Assembly: GCA_005882955.1 (NCBI GenBank)
Contig: VBBB01000066.1
Location: 1 to 9,324, forward strand
Source of the DNA: Candidatus Bathyarchaeota archaeon
GTDB lineage: Archaea; Thermoproteota; Bathyarchaeia; 40CM-2-53-6
Direction: 5' to 3'
Length of the DNA: 9,324 nucleotides
The notes under the pieces were generated by a model, which made no database searches, was not told the DNA's origin, and worked only from the letters and a program-made list of their open reading frames with translations. The position numbers were made by a program, and so were the translations under genes. Positions 1 to 6,380 of the stretch are shown piece by piece (the stretch's first letter is position 1; every line of letters begins with the position of its first letter).

Positions 1-1
1 C

Positions 2-175
2 GCATTCATCGTAGGCCCCGGCGACTTTATGAACGTGTTAGAGAAGGTGGATTCCTTTCATATCAAGGACATTGAAAGGCGGAAGAAGGGAGGGTTTCGC
101 ATAAAGACCTCATCCCATTTTCCGGCAATCGACGTAAGAATCAGGCGAATACGAAGCCTAATTCGAGCCAGTTAA
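2..175 (+). CDS. C-terminal fragment of an unrecognised protein (5' end outside window)
   Basis: The frame starting at base 2 is open from the window edge to a TAA at 173-175 and encodes 57 residues. It begins AFIVGPGDFMNVLEKV and ends in a very basic tail (IRRIRSLIRAS). The mix of hydrophobic, acidic and basic residues, with no low-complexity stretch, looks like real coding sequence. The fragment is too short for me to assign a family and shows no catalytic motif I recognise. It reads toward DP1, so the two genes are convergent across the 176-532 gap. The main doubt is whether this is a true gene end or a chance open frame of about 170 bases. Confidence 0.45.
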   Translation, partial: AFIVGPGDFMNVLEKVDSFHIKDIERRKKGGFRIKTSSHFPAIDVRIRRIRSLIRAS

Positions 176-447
176 TGGCTAATGCCTGTCGGAGAAATCC
201 GAATGATCCGATACCTGATAGTCCCCCTGCAAACCGCCCTAGAATCGCCTTAGAATCAAAAACCTGTACCTCTTCGCTAAATCTTCTAAATTTGGGGCCG
301 AGAAGCCGGCCGTCCAGCCGAACATCTTCCTGCTAAATCTCATCAGTCCTGGAAATCTAGAATATTTCTGAAATCGCGCGCTCCCGGTGCGACAGACTCC
401 GCGGAATCGTGGCCGCTCGTTATCTTTCTCCGCCCCGCTATCTCCCG

Positions 448-470
448 TTTTTTTGTTATCTTTTCTTTTT
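448..470 (+). terminator. Candidate T-tract terminator, plus strand
   Basis: Runs of seven T (448-454), four T (461-464) and five T (466-470) lie close together on the plus strand. Archaeal RNA polymerase terminates at such T tracts without needing a hairpin. They could stop transcription from the left-hand plus-strand gene before it enters DP1 antisense, although they lie about 270 bases past that gene's stop. Confidence 0.35.
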
Positions 471-506
471 CTACTAACTATTTCTCGACCCCCCCGGGGG
501 TATGTT

Positions 507-519
507 AAAACAAAAAAAA
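507..519 (-). terminator. Candidate T-tract terminator of the DP1 transcript
   Basis: Read on the minus strand, the DP1 stop codon (533-535) is followed 13 bases later by eight T (519 to 512), one G and four T (510 to 507). This is a typical archaeal oligo-T terminator directly behind the last gene of the minus-strand series. The GC palindrome at 491-500 lies just beyond it. Confidence 0.5.
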
Positions 520-532
520 TCCTTCACACTTT

Positions 533-1171
533 CTATTCTGACCGAAAGTCCATCATGCGCACCTGTAACGATTGAAGATTCACAACCGGCAGTAAGCCTG
601 GCTGTGGCACTAGTCCCATCCTTTTCTGATAGTCCGTCTGGCCCTGCCACGCTCCACTATTCACAATCGTCGTCCCACGATACACCGCCGACCCCGGCAC
701 ATGAATATGTCCTGACTGGAACACGTCCGGGACATGCTCCACCACCAGCCAGTCCTCCACTTCCGGCCCAATAGGCGTCGACTTACCATACTCCGGTGCA
801 AGATGCCTCGCGCGCAACTGGTATTCCATAACCTCCACCGGCCGTTGATAATCAAAACCCGGTGCTGAACTCAGAATATCCATTAGACTCGTGCCGTGAA
901 ACAGCAAGAAATCAACACCGTCCAGACGCACCTCTGAAGGATCACCTAGCGACACAATCCGTCGAGAGTCATAGACGGGACCTGCAAACTCCTTGGGAAT
1001 TGCAGGCTGCGGCAGCGCCTGTCTGACAGCATCGTGATTCCCGGGAATCAGAACCACTTCCATGTGTTCCGGGATCTCCCCGACAAGCTTCGCGGCCAAC
1101 CGATACTGTTCGTAGATATCAGGGACTTTCAAATCCACTTCTTGCCGAGGATATACTCCAATCCCGTCCAC
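533..1171 (-). CDS. polB: DNA polymerase II (PolD) small subunit DP1, C-terminal part after frameshift
   Basis: This is the C-terminal half of the exonuclease subunit of archaeal polymerase D, a calcineurin-like phosphoesterase. The phosphoesterase motifs are clear: IPGNHDAVR near residue 43, LLFHGTSLMD near residue 89, and QSGHIHVPG in the C-terminal third. The family block RHLAPEYGKSTPIGPE and the ending NSGAWQGQTDYQK are also present. The GTG at 1169-1171 is not a natural start: it is the valine of the motif GGDLVDGIG, and the same frame stays open upstream through ALKYVLIGGD, joining the frame of the neighbouring 1186-2031 piece. The natural product is therefore the fusion of both pieces. 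If the break is real, this half would lack the first metal-binding motif, so it is unlikely to be active alone. Confidence 0.9.
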   Translation of the reverse strand: MDGIGVYPRQEVDLKVPDIYEQYRLAAKLVGEIPEHMEVVLIPGNHDAVRQALPQPAIPKEFAGPVYDSRRIVSLGDPSEVRLDGVDFLLFHGTSLMDILSSAPGFDYQRPVEVMEYQLRARHLAPEYGKSTPIGPEVEDWLVVEHVPDVFQSGHIHVPGSAVYRGTTIVNSGAWQGQTDYQKRMGLVPQPGLLPVVNLQSLQVRMMDFRSE

Positions 1172-1185
1172 TAGATCACCGCCGA

Positions 1186-2031
1186 TCAGAACATATTTGA
1201 GTGCCGCTGGTCCGGTCCGCCGACCTCTCCCTTCAACCAGTGCAGGACCCTGCCAAAAGCATCCTCCATGAACACCTTACTCCCGACGTGAACATCCGAT
1301 ATCAGAACCGCGTAGACCTCCTCGCTAGCGCGCCCAGGTTTGTGATCTGGAATCTCTGGCAACACGATATTCTCCGCGACTAGCAACTTCCCAGAGCTCT
1401 TCCGCGTCTCCAGAAACAACACTTGATCTCGAGAAATCCGACGTGCCGTCTGCCAGACTGACGGGTTCGAATCACCCACCAGGACCGTCGCCTCGTCATC
1501 ATAATCATCGACTGTTAGAAAGATGCGATTCGCTTTCTCGCGTTTCTCCACCACCATGCAGACGAATCGTCCCCTTCCATTCGTGCCGCCAGCCAGAGCG
1601 TCAGAGATAGTCCCAGCGCTCCTCGTATCAATTCTCTGTCGGAAGAGAGCACTCATCTTCTCGAAACGGCTACGGAAGTATCGGAGAAAATCGTCAAGAG
1701 CCCCGGTCGTTCCCAGCTTGCCAGTCGGATCGAAAACCACTTCAAGTCTCGACTCCCGATCCTCGGCAAACCTTCGCCCGTGTCCCAGCCCTTCAACCGG
1801 GACAACTGGACCAGCTGCGAGATCCAGCTGTTCAGCCGCCCTCAAAACCAGATCGGCCCCGATGAACAGCGGCCTTGGCTGAGCCAAGCTCGCCATTTTC
1901 AAGACCTCGTCCACGAGGGGTTTGAGAGAGTCTACGCGGCCTTTCTCAACTAGGGTCTTGAAGGCCTCGGATTCCATCTGGAAACCTGCCTCCAGTATGG
2001 TCCCTACGGCTCTTCGCATCTCCTCAGACAA
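1186..2031 (-). CDS. polB: DNA polymerase II (PolD) small subunit DP1, N-terminal part before frameshift
   Basis: This is the N-terminal half of DP1. Residues 1 to about 60 are helical. An OB fold follows at roughly 150-230 (RFVCMVVEKREKANRIFLTV onward), then the first phosphoesterase motif SDVHVGS with metal ligands D246 and H248. After GEVGGPDQ the frame runs into RHSNMF and stops, where the family would continue into KYVLIGGDLVDGIG; that sequence lies in the next frame. Joined to 533-1171, and with one GGACC copy removed, the protein would be 497 residues, a normal DP1 length. The start used is TTG at 2029-2031, because the frame closes at a TAG (2056-2058). An ATG 12 bases further in has GAGGAG too close to serve it. 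No DP2 gene is in the window. The cause could be a genuine mutation, recoding or a sequence error. Confidence 0.9.
   Translation of the reverse strand: MSEEMRRAVGTILEAGFQMESEAFKTLVEKGRVDSLKPLVDEVLKMASLAQPRPLFIGADLVLRAAEQLDLAAGPVVPVEGLGHGRRFAEDRESRLEVVFDPTGKLGTTGALDDFLRYFRSRFEKMSALFRQRIDTRSAGTISDALAGGTNGRGRFVCMVVEKREKANRIFLTVDDYDDEATVLVGDSNPSVWQTARRISRDQVLFLETRKSSGKLLVAENIVLPEIPDHKPGRASEEVYAVLISDVHVGSKVFMEDAFGRVLHWLKGEVGGPDQRHSNMF
1209..1218 (-). repeat. Tandem GGACC pentamer at the DP1 frame break
   Basis: On the minus strand the sequence reads GGC-GGACC-GGACC-AGC. Deleting one pentamer gives the codons GTC GGC GGA CCA GCG GCA CTC AAA TAT, which join WLKGEVGG directly to PAALKYVLIGGDLVDG, the expected DP1 continuation. 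A five-base duplication thus fully explains the frame break, though loss of a single base nearby would do the same. Confidence 0.7.
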
Positions 2032-2070
2032 GCAGCCTCGCCCCGACCTTCTAGGCTAAGTGAACCTTCG

Positions 2071-2080
2071 AGATTTATGC
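2071..2080 (-). promoter_or_regulatory. Possible TATA box upstream of DP1
   Basis: The minus strand reads GCATAAATCT here, about 40 bases before the TTG start of DP1, in the 62-base gap after the AbrB-PhoU gene. Transcription would start near 2050. The match to an archaeal box A is fair, but I see no clear purine-rich BRE, so DP1 may simply be co-transcribed with the gene before it. Confidence 0.25.
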
Positions 2081-2093
2081 TGTTATCGAGAAG

Positions 2094-3062
2094 CTATCTT
2101 GTTATCGTAAGGTCCGAGATGTCGACTGAGATCTCGCACATCCTGTTCAGGGCAATCGTGACCGCCACCAAATGATTGACGAGTGGTCTCGCCGAGCCTG
2201 CGAGTCGTGCCTCAGCCTCGGAAAGCTGCTTCTTAGTATCCTTGAACCGGGGTCCCACCGATGAAGCTAGTTTCAGGTCTCGAGAGAGCACAGACCCTAC
2301 TGCGTCCCGATACATAGCGTTCACAGATGTACCAATCTTCTCCAGCAGCGCTTGTTCTTCTTTCGGGATGGTTACACCGTCTTGTGTATTCTCAGCTATG
2401 GTAACGGAGTAGTCGGCGAAAGTTTCGATATAGCTCGCGAGTAGTCTAAAGTCGAGGCAGTCCACTGAGGAGACTTTGATCTTCTCAAGAAGGTACGTAT
2501 CAGAGATTGCCGCCCGGACAAGCCGGACCAGCAGGAAGTACCACCGGTCGACTTCTTCGTCTCTCTCCACGACGCCTTTGGCGAGCTCTCTGTTTGACGA
2601 GACGAAGGCCTGAACCGAGTCGAGTTGCATTGGCATGGAGAGCATCTCAAGACGGCGTAGAATGCGCTCGGGATTGAGTAATGAGGGTTCGACGAGGCAT
2701 TGGAGAACTATTCGTTTGGAATCCTCTTCTAAGACCTCTAGTCCTACAAGCCGTTTGGTTGTCCGTCTGACCTCTTCTCTAATGTCAGGAGAGAAACTGT
2801 CTTTTGATTGGACTCTGATTATGTCATAGCCCAGCAAGTATCTCTCGATAATCTCTCGCCTAACGAATGGAGACGCATCTAGAACAACTTCGAGTGGAGC
2901 TCTCTCTTCGTCTATCTTTGGGGAGAGCAGCAATCTTCCATCTTGGCGCTCTTCGTAGGAGACTACTGATCCCGCTCCGAGTCCGACTCGCTTAGCCCAT
3001 GCTTTCGGAATTGTGACAAGGAAGGTGCCGTCCGGGGTTCGCTGTAGCTTTCGTAATTCCAA
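2094..3062 (-). CDS. AbrB-PhoU fusion, phosphate-uptake-regulator-like protein
   Basis: The 322-residue product joins two domains. Residues 1-48 form a SpoVT/AbrB swapped-hairpin DNA-binding domain (MELRKLQRTPDGTFLVTIPKAW is the family opening). From about 110 to the end runs a helical PhoU-like region. Archaeal proteins of this architecture are annotated as phosphate uptake regulators, but this one has no pst transporter gene nearby, so its target is unknown. The start is TTG at 3060-3062: a TAG lies directly before it in frame, and the AbrB domain needs the whole N-terminus. I see no Shine-Dalgarno site; with a TAAAATT stretch about 40 bases upstream, a short-leader transcript is possible. 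It lies between hflX (62 bases upstream, counted from stop to start) and DP1. Family confidence is high, function low. Confidence 0.85.
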   Translation of the reverse strand: MELRKLQRTPDGTFLVTIPKAWAKRVGLGAGSVVSYEERQDGRLLLSPKIDEERAPLEVVLDASPFVRREIIERYLLGYDIIRVQSKDSFSPDIREEVRRTTKRLVGLEVLEEDSKRIVLQCLVEPSLLNPERILRRLEMLSMPMQLDSVQAFVSSNRELAKGVVERDEEVDRWYFLLVRLVRAAISDTYLLEKIKVSSVDCLDFRLLASYIETFADYSVTIAENTQDGVTIPKEEQALLEKIGTSVNAMYRDAVGSVLSRDLKLASSVGPRFKDTKKQLSEAEARLAGSARPLVNHLVAVTIALNRMCEISVDISDLTITR

Positions 3063-3127
3063 CTAGGATGACCGTTATTCTTGGTATGGCAATGAAGAAT
3101 TTTAGGGTTTTGCTGAATCTACTATGA

Positions 3128-4255
3128 TTAGGTCGGTAACTCTAGAGTTTCCATCTTGCTTCCACCGTTCAGGTGCTGGTAGCCTAGCCGCAAGACCTCT
3201 TCAGTATTGCGTCCTTTCAGCGCACTGAGAGCGACTTGCGGTATGCCTGGAAAGAGCCTGGAAACTAGCGCCTTCCCTTCTCCCAGTTGGCTCTCATTAG
3301 ATTTGTCGACTTTGTTGATGCAGACTAGAAGCGGAACATTAGGGGCGATCTGTTTCAAGATCTGGCTTGACGCGTTGATTTTCCGAAAGACTATTTCTTC
3401 GTCCTCGCTGATGTCGATGAATAATAGAATGAGGTCGGAGTTAGTTATCTCGCCGAGCGTAGTGTTGAAGGCTTTGAGAATTATAGGATGCATGTCTTCG
3501 ATAAATCCGATGCTGTCGACCAGGATGAAACTGAACGCGTCTGTCCCACTGTTATAGTCGACCCTTCGGGCGTATGTTGACAGCGTTGTGAATGGACCCA
3601 GTCCGGTAACTTTGTGCTCTGAAACAACCCGGTTGAAAAAGGTCGTCTTCCCGCTCTGTGTGTAACCTGCTAGCGCTACTATCGGGAATCCAAGCTCTCT
3701 ACGGTGTTCCCTGAGGGTTTTGCTCTTCGCATAAACGTCGCGCAACTCTTTCTCTACATGAGAGATTCTTTTACGTGCACCTCTCTCGTAGTCAGCGTAC
3801 GGGTATTCTCCCGGACCACTCCAGCCCACCTGTTCGCCGAGAATGCCCTTCAGTCTCAGAAACTCTTTGCCCCAGGAGAAAGTGTACTTGAGTTTAGCAA
3901 GCTCGATCTGGAGTTTTGCTTCTTTCGTCATTGCGCGCCGGTCGAAGACCTCTAGGATCAGCATGTTCCGGTCTATGACATTGATGTCAGTTCCGCCTAG
4001 AACCTTCTGAATCTTGAAGACTTGGGAGCCGGGCAGTCTGTTAGCGAACAAGACCGCCTCGATGTTTTTCTCTGATGTTAGCTGTTTGACCTCGTCGAGC
4101 TTTCCGGGTCCGATACAATATGTGTGGTGTAGGCTCTTTCGGTGTTGGATTACTGTGTCAACCACGTCGTAGCCGATGCTTCGGGCCATGGTCTTGACCT
4201 CGTCCGCCCTAGATGGGGCGGTGGGCACGACGCATTCGACTACAATGGACCGCAC
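3128..4255 (-). CDS. hflX: HflX-type ribosome-associated GTPase
   Basis: HflX is a translational GTPase that binds the large ribosomal subunit and helps split or rescue stalled ribosomes. The 375-residue product has the HflX N-terminal domain (residues 1-180: TYCIGPGKLDEV, then VIDRNMLILEVFDRRAMTKEAKLQIELAKLKY and a GWSGPGE glycine loop). The G domain follows: G1 GYTQSGKT (197-204), G2 region FTTLSTYARR (222-231), G3 DSIGF (247-251), G4 NKVD (314-317) and G5 SAL (344-346). Bacterial HflX usually has GYTNAGKS and DTVGF, so both loops differ slightly while keeping the nucleotide-binding residues. The start is GTG at 4253-4255, chosen because the N-terminal domain begins there; no good ribosome binding site is visible. 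The last nine residues, KMETLELPT, recur in the small protein at 8488-8673. Confidence 0.93.
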   Translation of the reverse strand: MRSIVVECVVPTAPSRADEVKTMARSIGYDVVDTVIQHRKSLHHTYCIGPGKLDEVKQLTSEKNIEAVLFANRLPGSQVFKIQKVLGGTDINVIDRNMLILEVFDRRAMTKEAKLQIELAKLKYTFSWGKEFLRLKGILGEQVGWSGPGEYPYADYERGARKRISHVEKELRDVYAKSKTLREHRRELGFPIVALAGYTQSGKTTFFNRVVSEHKVTGLGPFTTLSTYARRVDYNSGTDAFSFILVDSIGFIEDMHPIILKAFNTTLGEITNSDLILLFIDISEDEEIVFRKINASSQILKQIAPNVPLLVCINKVDKSNESQLGEGKALVSRLFPGIPQVALSALKGRNTEEVLRLGYQHLNGGSKMETLELPT

Positions 4256-4322
4256 TGCAGAAGACCGACTCTCTCTAGAGGAGCCGTGCGTTATTTGAAC
4301 ATCCTGTGTCCCGACACTTCGC

Positions 4323-4643
4323 TTATTGAACTCTGATTTCGACGCCGACGGTGCGCTTGATCAAATCTGCCAGGAGGTCGACCTGAGCCTTGCCCCCCTT
4401 GCGTGTTGGAATCGAGACTACCAGGGGAAGTTCGATCTCCTTCTTGCTCTTTCCCAATCTGTCTTTGATCCAGTCGAAGACGGGCTCTGTCGCAATCACT
4501 AGGGAGACGAGTTGTTTCGCTTTGATCTCATCAAAGGTCTTTACCGCTTCTTCTTGGGATTTGACGACCCACGTGTTCTTGACGCCGCCGAGCTTGAAGT
4601 AGATGCTGGTCTCCTTATCGGCCATGACCCCAATCTTGCCCAT
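4323..4643 (-). CDS. atpF: A/V-type ATP synthase subunit F
   Basis: Subunit F belongs to the central stalk of the archaeal A-type ATP synthase and couples the rotor to the catalytic A3B3 head on the cytoplasmic side. The product has 106 residues, the usual length. It follows the family pattern: GKIGVMADKETSIYFKLGGV at the start (family: VIGDxDTxxGFxLAGV), a central VSLVIATEPVFDWIKD strand-helix, a PLVVSIPTRKG loop and the ending LIKRTVGVEI. The ATG at 4641-4643 is preceded by AGGAAA, which overlaps the stop codon of the upstream glycosylase gene, so the two are probably translated in succession. No other ATPase subunit gene lies in the window; normally F sits among subunits E, C, A and B. That separation is the odd point, and the low-information family makes the call slightly less certain. 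Confidence 0.8.
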   Translation of the reverse strand: MGKIGVMADKETSIYFKLGGVKNTWVVKSQEEAVKTFDEIKAKQLVSLVIATEPVFDWIKDRLGKSKKEIELPLVVSIPTRKGGKAQVDLLADLIKRTVGVEIRVQ

Positions 4644-4653
4644 GTTTTATTTC

Positions 4654-5340
4654 CTACTTGAATATCCAGCCTGTCTCTCTGGACCAGAAGAGAAGATCAA
4701 GATCGGCTATAGGTATGCCTATCTCTGTCGCGAATCTTCTCAATTTCTCTTCAATTTCCATATACCGCTTCTTTGTGATGGTTGCCGGTATCTCTGGGAT
4801 GACTCCTAACCTGTTCAGGTTTCGCAGGATGTGTCTGTCGAGGATAGCGAACCCTTCTCCCAGTCCGATGTTCCTCAGAAAATGGCTTGCCTCCTTGTAG
4901 CCTAGGCCTTTGACGTTTTCGACAAGCCATTCTCGGAGCTCGAAGGGATTGTAGAAGCTTGAGATCCTGGATTTCAACTGCAACTTGCCATCGTTCGAGA
5001 ACACATCTCTGGCTTCAACAATGTACTTGGCTTTGCTGTCAGAGAATCTGACGCTTCTCAAGTGCGGCTCAAGCTCCGCAGGCTGGCCTTTGAGAAGCAG
5101 AGTTCTCTCCTTGAGCACGGTGACTGCCTCCCAGCAGACCTTAGCTGATGATTGAGGGGTTAGAAGGCAGAAGCATAGTTCCGCAAAGACGTCCTCGTCT
5201 TTCAATTGCATCACTTGTCTGAATTCCGCGAGTCGTTTCTGAATTGCCTCCTTTCTCTCTTGATAGAGTGCCTGCAGTGCCTGGATAGCGCTCCCTTCCC
5301 TTACGACGGTCATCTGTGGGCTAGAACTGTTTGAGAACAT
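4654..5340 (-). CDS. ogg: N-glycosylase/DNA lyase, archaeal Ogg2 type
   Basis: This bifunctional base-excision repair enzyme removes 8-oxoguanine and nicks the abasic site. The 228-residue product has the helix-hairpin-helix-GPD signature: VKGLGYKEASHFLRNIG (143-159) with catalytic lysine K149, then AILDRHIL (165-172) with aspartate D168. FCLLTPQSSA (57-66) matches the family's N-terminal helix motif. The C-terminus ends in WIFK; in archaeal Ogg2 structures, as I recall, the terminal lysine helps recognise the oxidised base. The first ATG (5338-5340) overlaps the end of pyrI by 20 bases. A second ATG ten codons in would remove a serine-rich leader that looks dispensable, so the true start may be 5313. 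It is followed ten bases later by atpF. Confidence 0.92.
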   Translation of the reverse strand: MFSNSSSPQMTVVREGSAIQALQALYQERKEAIQKRLAEFRQVMQLKDEDVFAELCFCLLTPQSSAKVCWEAVTVLKERTLLLKGQPAELEPHLRSVRFSDSKAKYIVEARDVFSNDGKLQLKSRISSFYNPFELREWLVENVKGLGYKEASHFLRNIGLGEGFAILDRHILRNLNRLGVIPEIPATITKKRYMEIEEKLRRFATEIGIPIADLDLLFWSRETGWIFK

Positions 5341-5824
5341 CTTGTTTTTCCATTATGCGTACGCAGTAGAAGCATCGCAGTCTCAGAGGGTCCTGTCGTT
5401 CTACCAGGAACTTCGGCTCAACCGGCTCTCCGGCATTAGAAACGCACGCCGGGTTCGCACATCTGACTATCCCTCTTATTGAATCTGGAAGCTTGACACG
5501 GGTCTTCTCAACCACCTCATAATCTCGTATTATGTTAATCGTGGCGCTCGGCGCGATCAAAGCAATCTTGTCAACCTCGCCCGGTTTGAGCTCTCGGTTT
5601 TCCACTTTGACAATATCCTTCTTACTGTCTGCCTTCGATGATACGTTCATTGCTACGCTAACGATATGCCCCTCGCCGCCACCGATCCCTAGAATTTTCA
5701 GAACATCAAGAGCGTGACCCGCAGAGATATGGTCGATGACAGAGCCGTTACGGATCTTCTTGACGTAGAGCTCTTTGGCCCCGCTCCCCTTAGACAATTT
5801 CACGATCTCTATCTGGTCCTTCAC
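5321..5824 (-). CDS. pyrI: Aspartate carbamoyltransferase regulatory subunit
   Basis: PyrI binds nucleotides and gives allosteric control to aspartate transcarbamoylase, the committed step of pyrimidine synthesis. The nucleotide-binding N-terminal domain is visible (VKKIRNGSVIDHISAGHAL, then VAMNVSSKADSKKDIVKVEN), followed by the APSATINIIRDYEVV block. A C-terminal zinc domain has ligands C122, C127, C151 and C154, spaced nearly as in the E. coli subunit. The frame is open to 5935, but the GTG at 5822-5824 is preferred: AAGGA stands seven bases before it, the product is then 167 residues, and longer forms would overlap the divergent yjbQ gene. The catalytic subunit gene pyrB, usually next to pyrI, is not in the window. 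The end of the gene overlaps the glycosylase start. Confidence 0.93.
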   Translation of the reverse strand: MKDQIEIVKLSKGSGAKELYVKKIRNGSVIDHISAGHALDVLKILGIGGGEGHIVSVAMNVSSKADSKKDIVKVENRELKPGEVDKIALIAPSATINIIRDYEVVEKTRVKLPDSIRGIVRCANPACVSNAGEPVEPKFLVERQDPLRLRCFYCVRIMEKQDVLKQF

Positions 5825-5834
5825 TCTTAATTCC
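5824..5834 (+). promoter_or_regulatory. Possible TATA element for yjbQ
   Basis: CTCTTAATTCC places an A/T-rich TTAATT 26-31 bases before the ATG at 5858. That spacing would start a leaderless transcript close to the ATG, which fits the weak ribosome binding site. Nearly the same string, CCCTTAATTCC, lies before orc1/cdc6 (6536-6546). The element overlaps the pyrI start and its Shine-Dalgarno site on the other strand. Confidence 0.25.
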
Positions 5835-5836
5835 TT
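5832..5836 (-). promoter_or_regulatory. Shine-Dalgarno site deciding the pyrI start
   Basis: AAGGA on the minus strand lies seven bases before the GTG at 5822-5824. No comparable site precedes the upstream ATG codons of the same frame, so this site supports the shorter pyrI product. Confidence 0.6.
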
Positions 5837-5857
5837 GCCTGACAAGCGGGATTGATC

Positions 5858-6277
5858 ATGACGGTTGAATCCCATATTGTCAGAGTTGAGACCCAGAGGG
5901 AAGGCGAGATTCTGGACATCACCCATCAAGTGCAAACTATTGTCGAGAACGGGACCATCAAGAATGGAGTCGTGTTCTTGTTTGTTCCAGGATCAACGGC
6001 CGCACTGACGACGATAGAGTATGAGCCGGGTCTACTAGCAGACTTTCCATCTATACTGGAAAGAATGGTCCCGAGAAATGGTTCGTATGAACACGAGAGG
6101 CGCTGGCATGATGGAAACGGTCACTCTCACGTTAGAGCCTCATTGATCGGGCCTGATATATCTGTGCCATTTGAAGGGAAGAAGTTGATGTTGGGAACTT
6201 GGCAGCAGATCGTTTTTGTCGAGTTTGATGTCCGACCGCGCGATCGGACAGTCATCGTCCATTCCATAGGCGAGTGA
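5858..6277 (+). CDS. YjbQ family protein (UPF0047)
   Basis: The 139-residue product matches the YjbQ/UPF0047 family throughout. It has VVFLFVPGSTAALTTIEYEPG near residues 38-58, then a histidine-rich segment HERRWHDGNGHSHVRASLIG. The family ending is also present: a LMLGTWQQIVFVEFD strand and RPRDRTVIVHSIGE. The conserved histidines, aspartate and asparagine form a metal-like pocket in solved members. Some members have been reported to complement thiamine phosphate synthase mutants, but the physiological role is unsettled. The start is ATG at 5858; a TTG two codons earlier is possible. The start codons of yjbQ and pyrI are 33 bases apart in divergent orientation, so their promoters must overlap each other's coding or leader sequence. 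The gene is followed by the candidate origin and orc1/cdc6. Confidence 0.9.
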   Translation: MTVESHIVRVETQREGEILDITHQVQTIVENGTIKNGVVFLFVPGSTAALTTIEYEPGLLADFPSILERMVPRNGSYEHERRWHDGNGHSHVRASLIGPDISVPFEGKKLMLGTWQQIVFVEFDVRPRDRTVIVHSIGE

Positions 6278-6297
6278 TCGACTCCCATACCCCTCTC

Positions 6298-6316
6298 TTT
6301 CCGATGGAAACAACAG
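6298..6316 (+). repeat. Weak ORB-like element
   Basis: TTTCCGATGGAAACAACAG contains the dyad TTTCC-GAT-GGAAA, and the part after the dyad (AAACAA) resembles some euryarchaeal origin boxes. It lacks the following G run, so I rank it as the weakest member of the set. Confidence 0.3.
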
Positions 6317-6380
6317 AAGCGTGATTCAAGTGATGTCCATGATGATTGCTTTGTAGTGAATCGTCGTTGATAGTATACAG

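Larger units (their letters stand above)
176..532. other. Gene-free convergent intergenic region with polypyrimidine tract
   Basis: This stretch lies between the stop of the left partial gene and the stop of DP1. I see no tRNA, rRNA or convincing protein gene. The right part, about 420-495, is strongly pyrimidine-rich on the plus strand, with runs of seven, four and five T and then seven C. A perfect CCCCCGGGGG palindrome sits at 491-500, followed by A4 and A8 runs. The word GCTAAATCT occurs at 276-284 and again at 332-340. A small frame starting with GTG at 387 encodes a hydrophobic segment, but only because of the pyrimidine tract, and it lacks a ribosome binding site. An untranslated RNA between 176 and the T runs is possible but unsupported. 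Confidence 0.5.

Noticed and set aside
197..204. Slightly non-standard G1 and G3 loops of HflX (GYTQSGKT and DSIGF, residues 197-204 and 247-251 of the protein; coordinates here are residue numbers).
   Set aside because: The nucleotide-binding residues are all kept and such substitutions are ordinary in archaeal HflX, so loss of GTPase activity is not indicated.
197..224. ATGATCC and CTGAT words suggesting a C/D box guide RNA.
   Set aside because: The C box is incomplete and the spacing and second box pair are missing.
387..575. A 62-residue frame with a hydrophobic segment resembling a single membrane helix.
   Set aside because: The hydrophobic residues come from the pyrimidine-rich tract, there is no ribosome binding site before the GTG, and the frame runs into the end of DP1.
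1470..1486. GGGTTCGAATCACCC looks like a tRNA T-arm.
   Set aside because: It lies inside the DP1 OB-fold coding sequence (VLVGDSNPSVW), and no acceptor, anticodon or D arm can be built around it.
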